From assembly GCA_937901625.1 (NCBI GenBank), contig CALDIE010000096.1:1-22470 (forward strand): a stretch of DNA of 22,470 bases. Reading direction: 5' to 3'. The translations under genes and the position numbers were made by a program. The notes beneath the pieces were generated by a model. That model was given only the letters and a program-made list of their open reading frames with translations, did not search any database and had not been told where the DNA came from. The first letter of the stretch is position 1, and the number at the start of each line of letters is the position of its first letter. This DNA comes from an uncultured Lachnospiraceae bacterium. GTDB taxonomy: Bacteria > Bacillota > Clostridia > Lachnospirales > Lachnospiraceae. This document shows positions 21,901 through 22,470 of this stretch, one piece after another.

Positions 21901-22470
21901 TTACCTCTGTTTTGCCGCGCGTTTTCTAAGTGCTGATTTTATGGCTCTAAGATTTGCCTTAAAGCTTAATAACTCCTCGCGCGAAATCTTTTCAGATGAG
22001 TAGGCAGCCTTCTTATATGTCCTGGCAAAATCTTCCAGTGCGCCTTCTCCGCCCTCTCCCTGATTAATTATATTTACAAACTCTGTTATGGTGATGTTGT
22101 CGTCATCTGTAAGCTTCTTAGCCTTCAGATATGCGCACAACCCCTGATATAGTTTTAGAACCCTCTCGTTGTCGCCAGAATAGAAGCGAACTATTCCAGC
22201 CTTTTTGTCTCTGTAATTCTTATAGAACCTGTAGAGTATTACAAGGCTAAATGCTATGGCCGCAGCCACGATAATTCTTATGATTACAGCGATAACATTG
22301 CCTGCGCCAGAGTTCATGATGGCTGTGATGACATTGGCTGTGTCGTCGCTTCCGTCAAGGCTTGTAATCTGCCTCCACAGATTGTCATAGTTTTCGGAAT
22401 CATCGTCAGGACCTGAAGGAGGTGTAAACTCCACCGGAACCCAGCCGTAGCCGTTTAGATAGACCTCGAC
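21901..22470 (-). CDS. C-terminal part of a transglutaminase-like membrane protein, cut by the window end
   Basis: The frame is open to the right edge, so the start lies outside. The first visible residues, VEVYLNGYGWVPVEFTP, are the end of a transglutaminase-like core (compare AWVEVYxxGxGWVPVDPTP, with the active-site Asp just beyond). After an Asp/Ser-rich extracellular linker comes one membrane helix (about residues 57-80 of the visible part). Then follows a ~105-residue cytoplasmic tail rich in Lys and Glu with a pattern like DUF4129 tails (LYQGLCAYLKAKKL, ITEFV, ARTYKKAAYSSE). The layout fits TgpA-like proteins found with MoxR/DUF58 genes, which should lie to the right. The catalytic Cys and His are not in view. 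Confidence 0.8.
   Translation of the reverse strand, partial: VEVYLNGYGWVPVEFTPPSGPDDDSENYDNLWRQITSLDGSDDTANVITAIMNSGAGNVIAVIIRIIVAAAIAFSLVILYRFYKNYRDKKAGIVRFYSGDNERVLKLYQGLCAYLKAKKLTDDDNITITEFVNIINQGEGGEGALEDFARTYKKAAYSSEKISREELLSFKANLRAIKSALRKRAAKQR

Overview
The window looks like a contig of two unlike parts. From about base 866 to the right end it reads as a mid-GC, low-GC-phylum anaerobe of the Clostridia, most likely Lachnospiraceae. The rho / rpmE / DUF1385 / prmC / prfA string, the GNGGQC form of release factor 1, and the style of the lipoprotein and sortase genes all suggest this. Bases 1 to about 850 are visibly far more AT-rich, use mostly A/T-ending codons (TTA, AGA, AAA, ATA), and stop abruptly inside an Hsp20 gene that becomes antisense to the end of an aldolase gene. 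This junction (about 846-866) is most simply an assembly chimera or contamination. A recent insertion or rearrangement is the alternative.

AT-rich part (+ strand): the tail of an unknown gene with a hairpin terminator, a 145-residue all-helical protein of unknown function, and the first ~47 residues of an Hsp20-type small heat-shock protein. The Hsp20 gene sits behind a textbook CIRCE operator that overlaps a TTGACA-N17-TATAAC promoter.

Mid-GC part, left to right: a DRE-TIM (HMGL-like) aldolase (-); a promoter-rich divergent region; an 86-residue unknown protein (+); a protein with a possible papain-like fold (-); a two-gene envelope unit of a large acidic lipoprotein and a one-TM small protein (-); and a metal-resistance unit transcribed leftward as separate HMA metallochaperone, P1B-type Zn/Cd ATPase and ArsR/SmtB repressor. 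Next come a cytoplasmic GH3 beta-glucosidase (-) divergent from an AraC regulator (+) whose mRNA looks leaderless; then DUF1385 - prmC - prfA - sortase B (-), in which PrmC methylates the release factor encoded next to it; then rpmE and rho (-). Rho carries a Gln/Asn/Thr-rich low-complexity insert resembling prion-like inserts known in some clostridial Rho proteins.

On the right, a malic enzyme and a TIGR01212-type radical SAM protein form a + strand pair. They face a leftward pair, a transglutaminase-like membrane protein (cut by the window end) and rarA. Between these convergent units lies a noncoding segment that folds into a long irregular hairpin with a central bubble. It is a good candidate for 6S RNA, which lies near rarA in other Firmicutes.

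No tRNA, rRNA, CRISPR array, insertion sequence or phage gene was seen. The most interesting leads are the 6S-like RNA, the Q/N-rich insert in Rho, the palindrome and tandem-repeat cluster inside the metal operon, the leaderless araC gene and the compositional junction.
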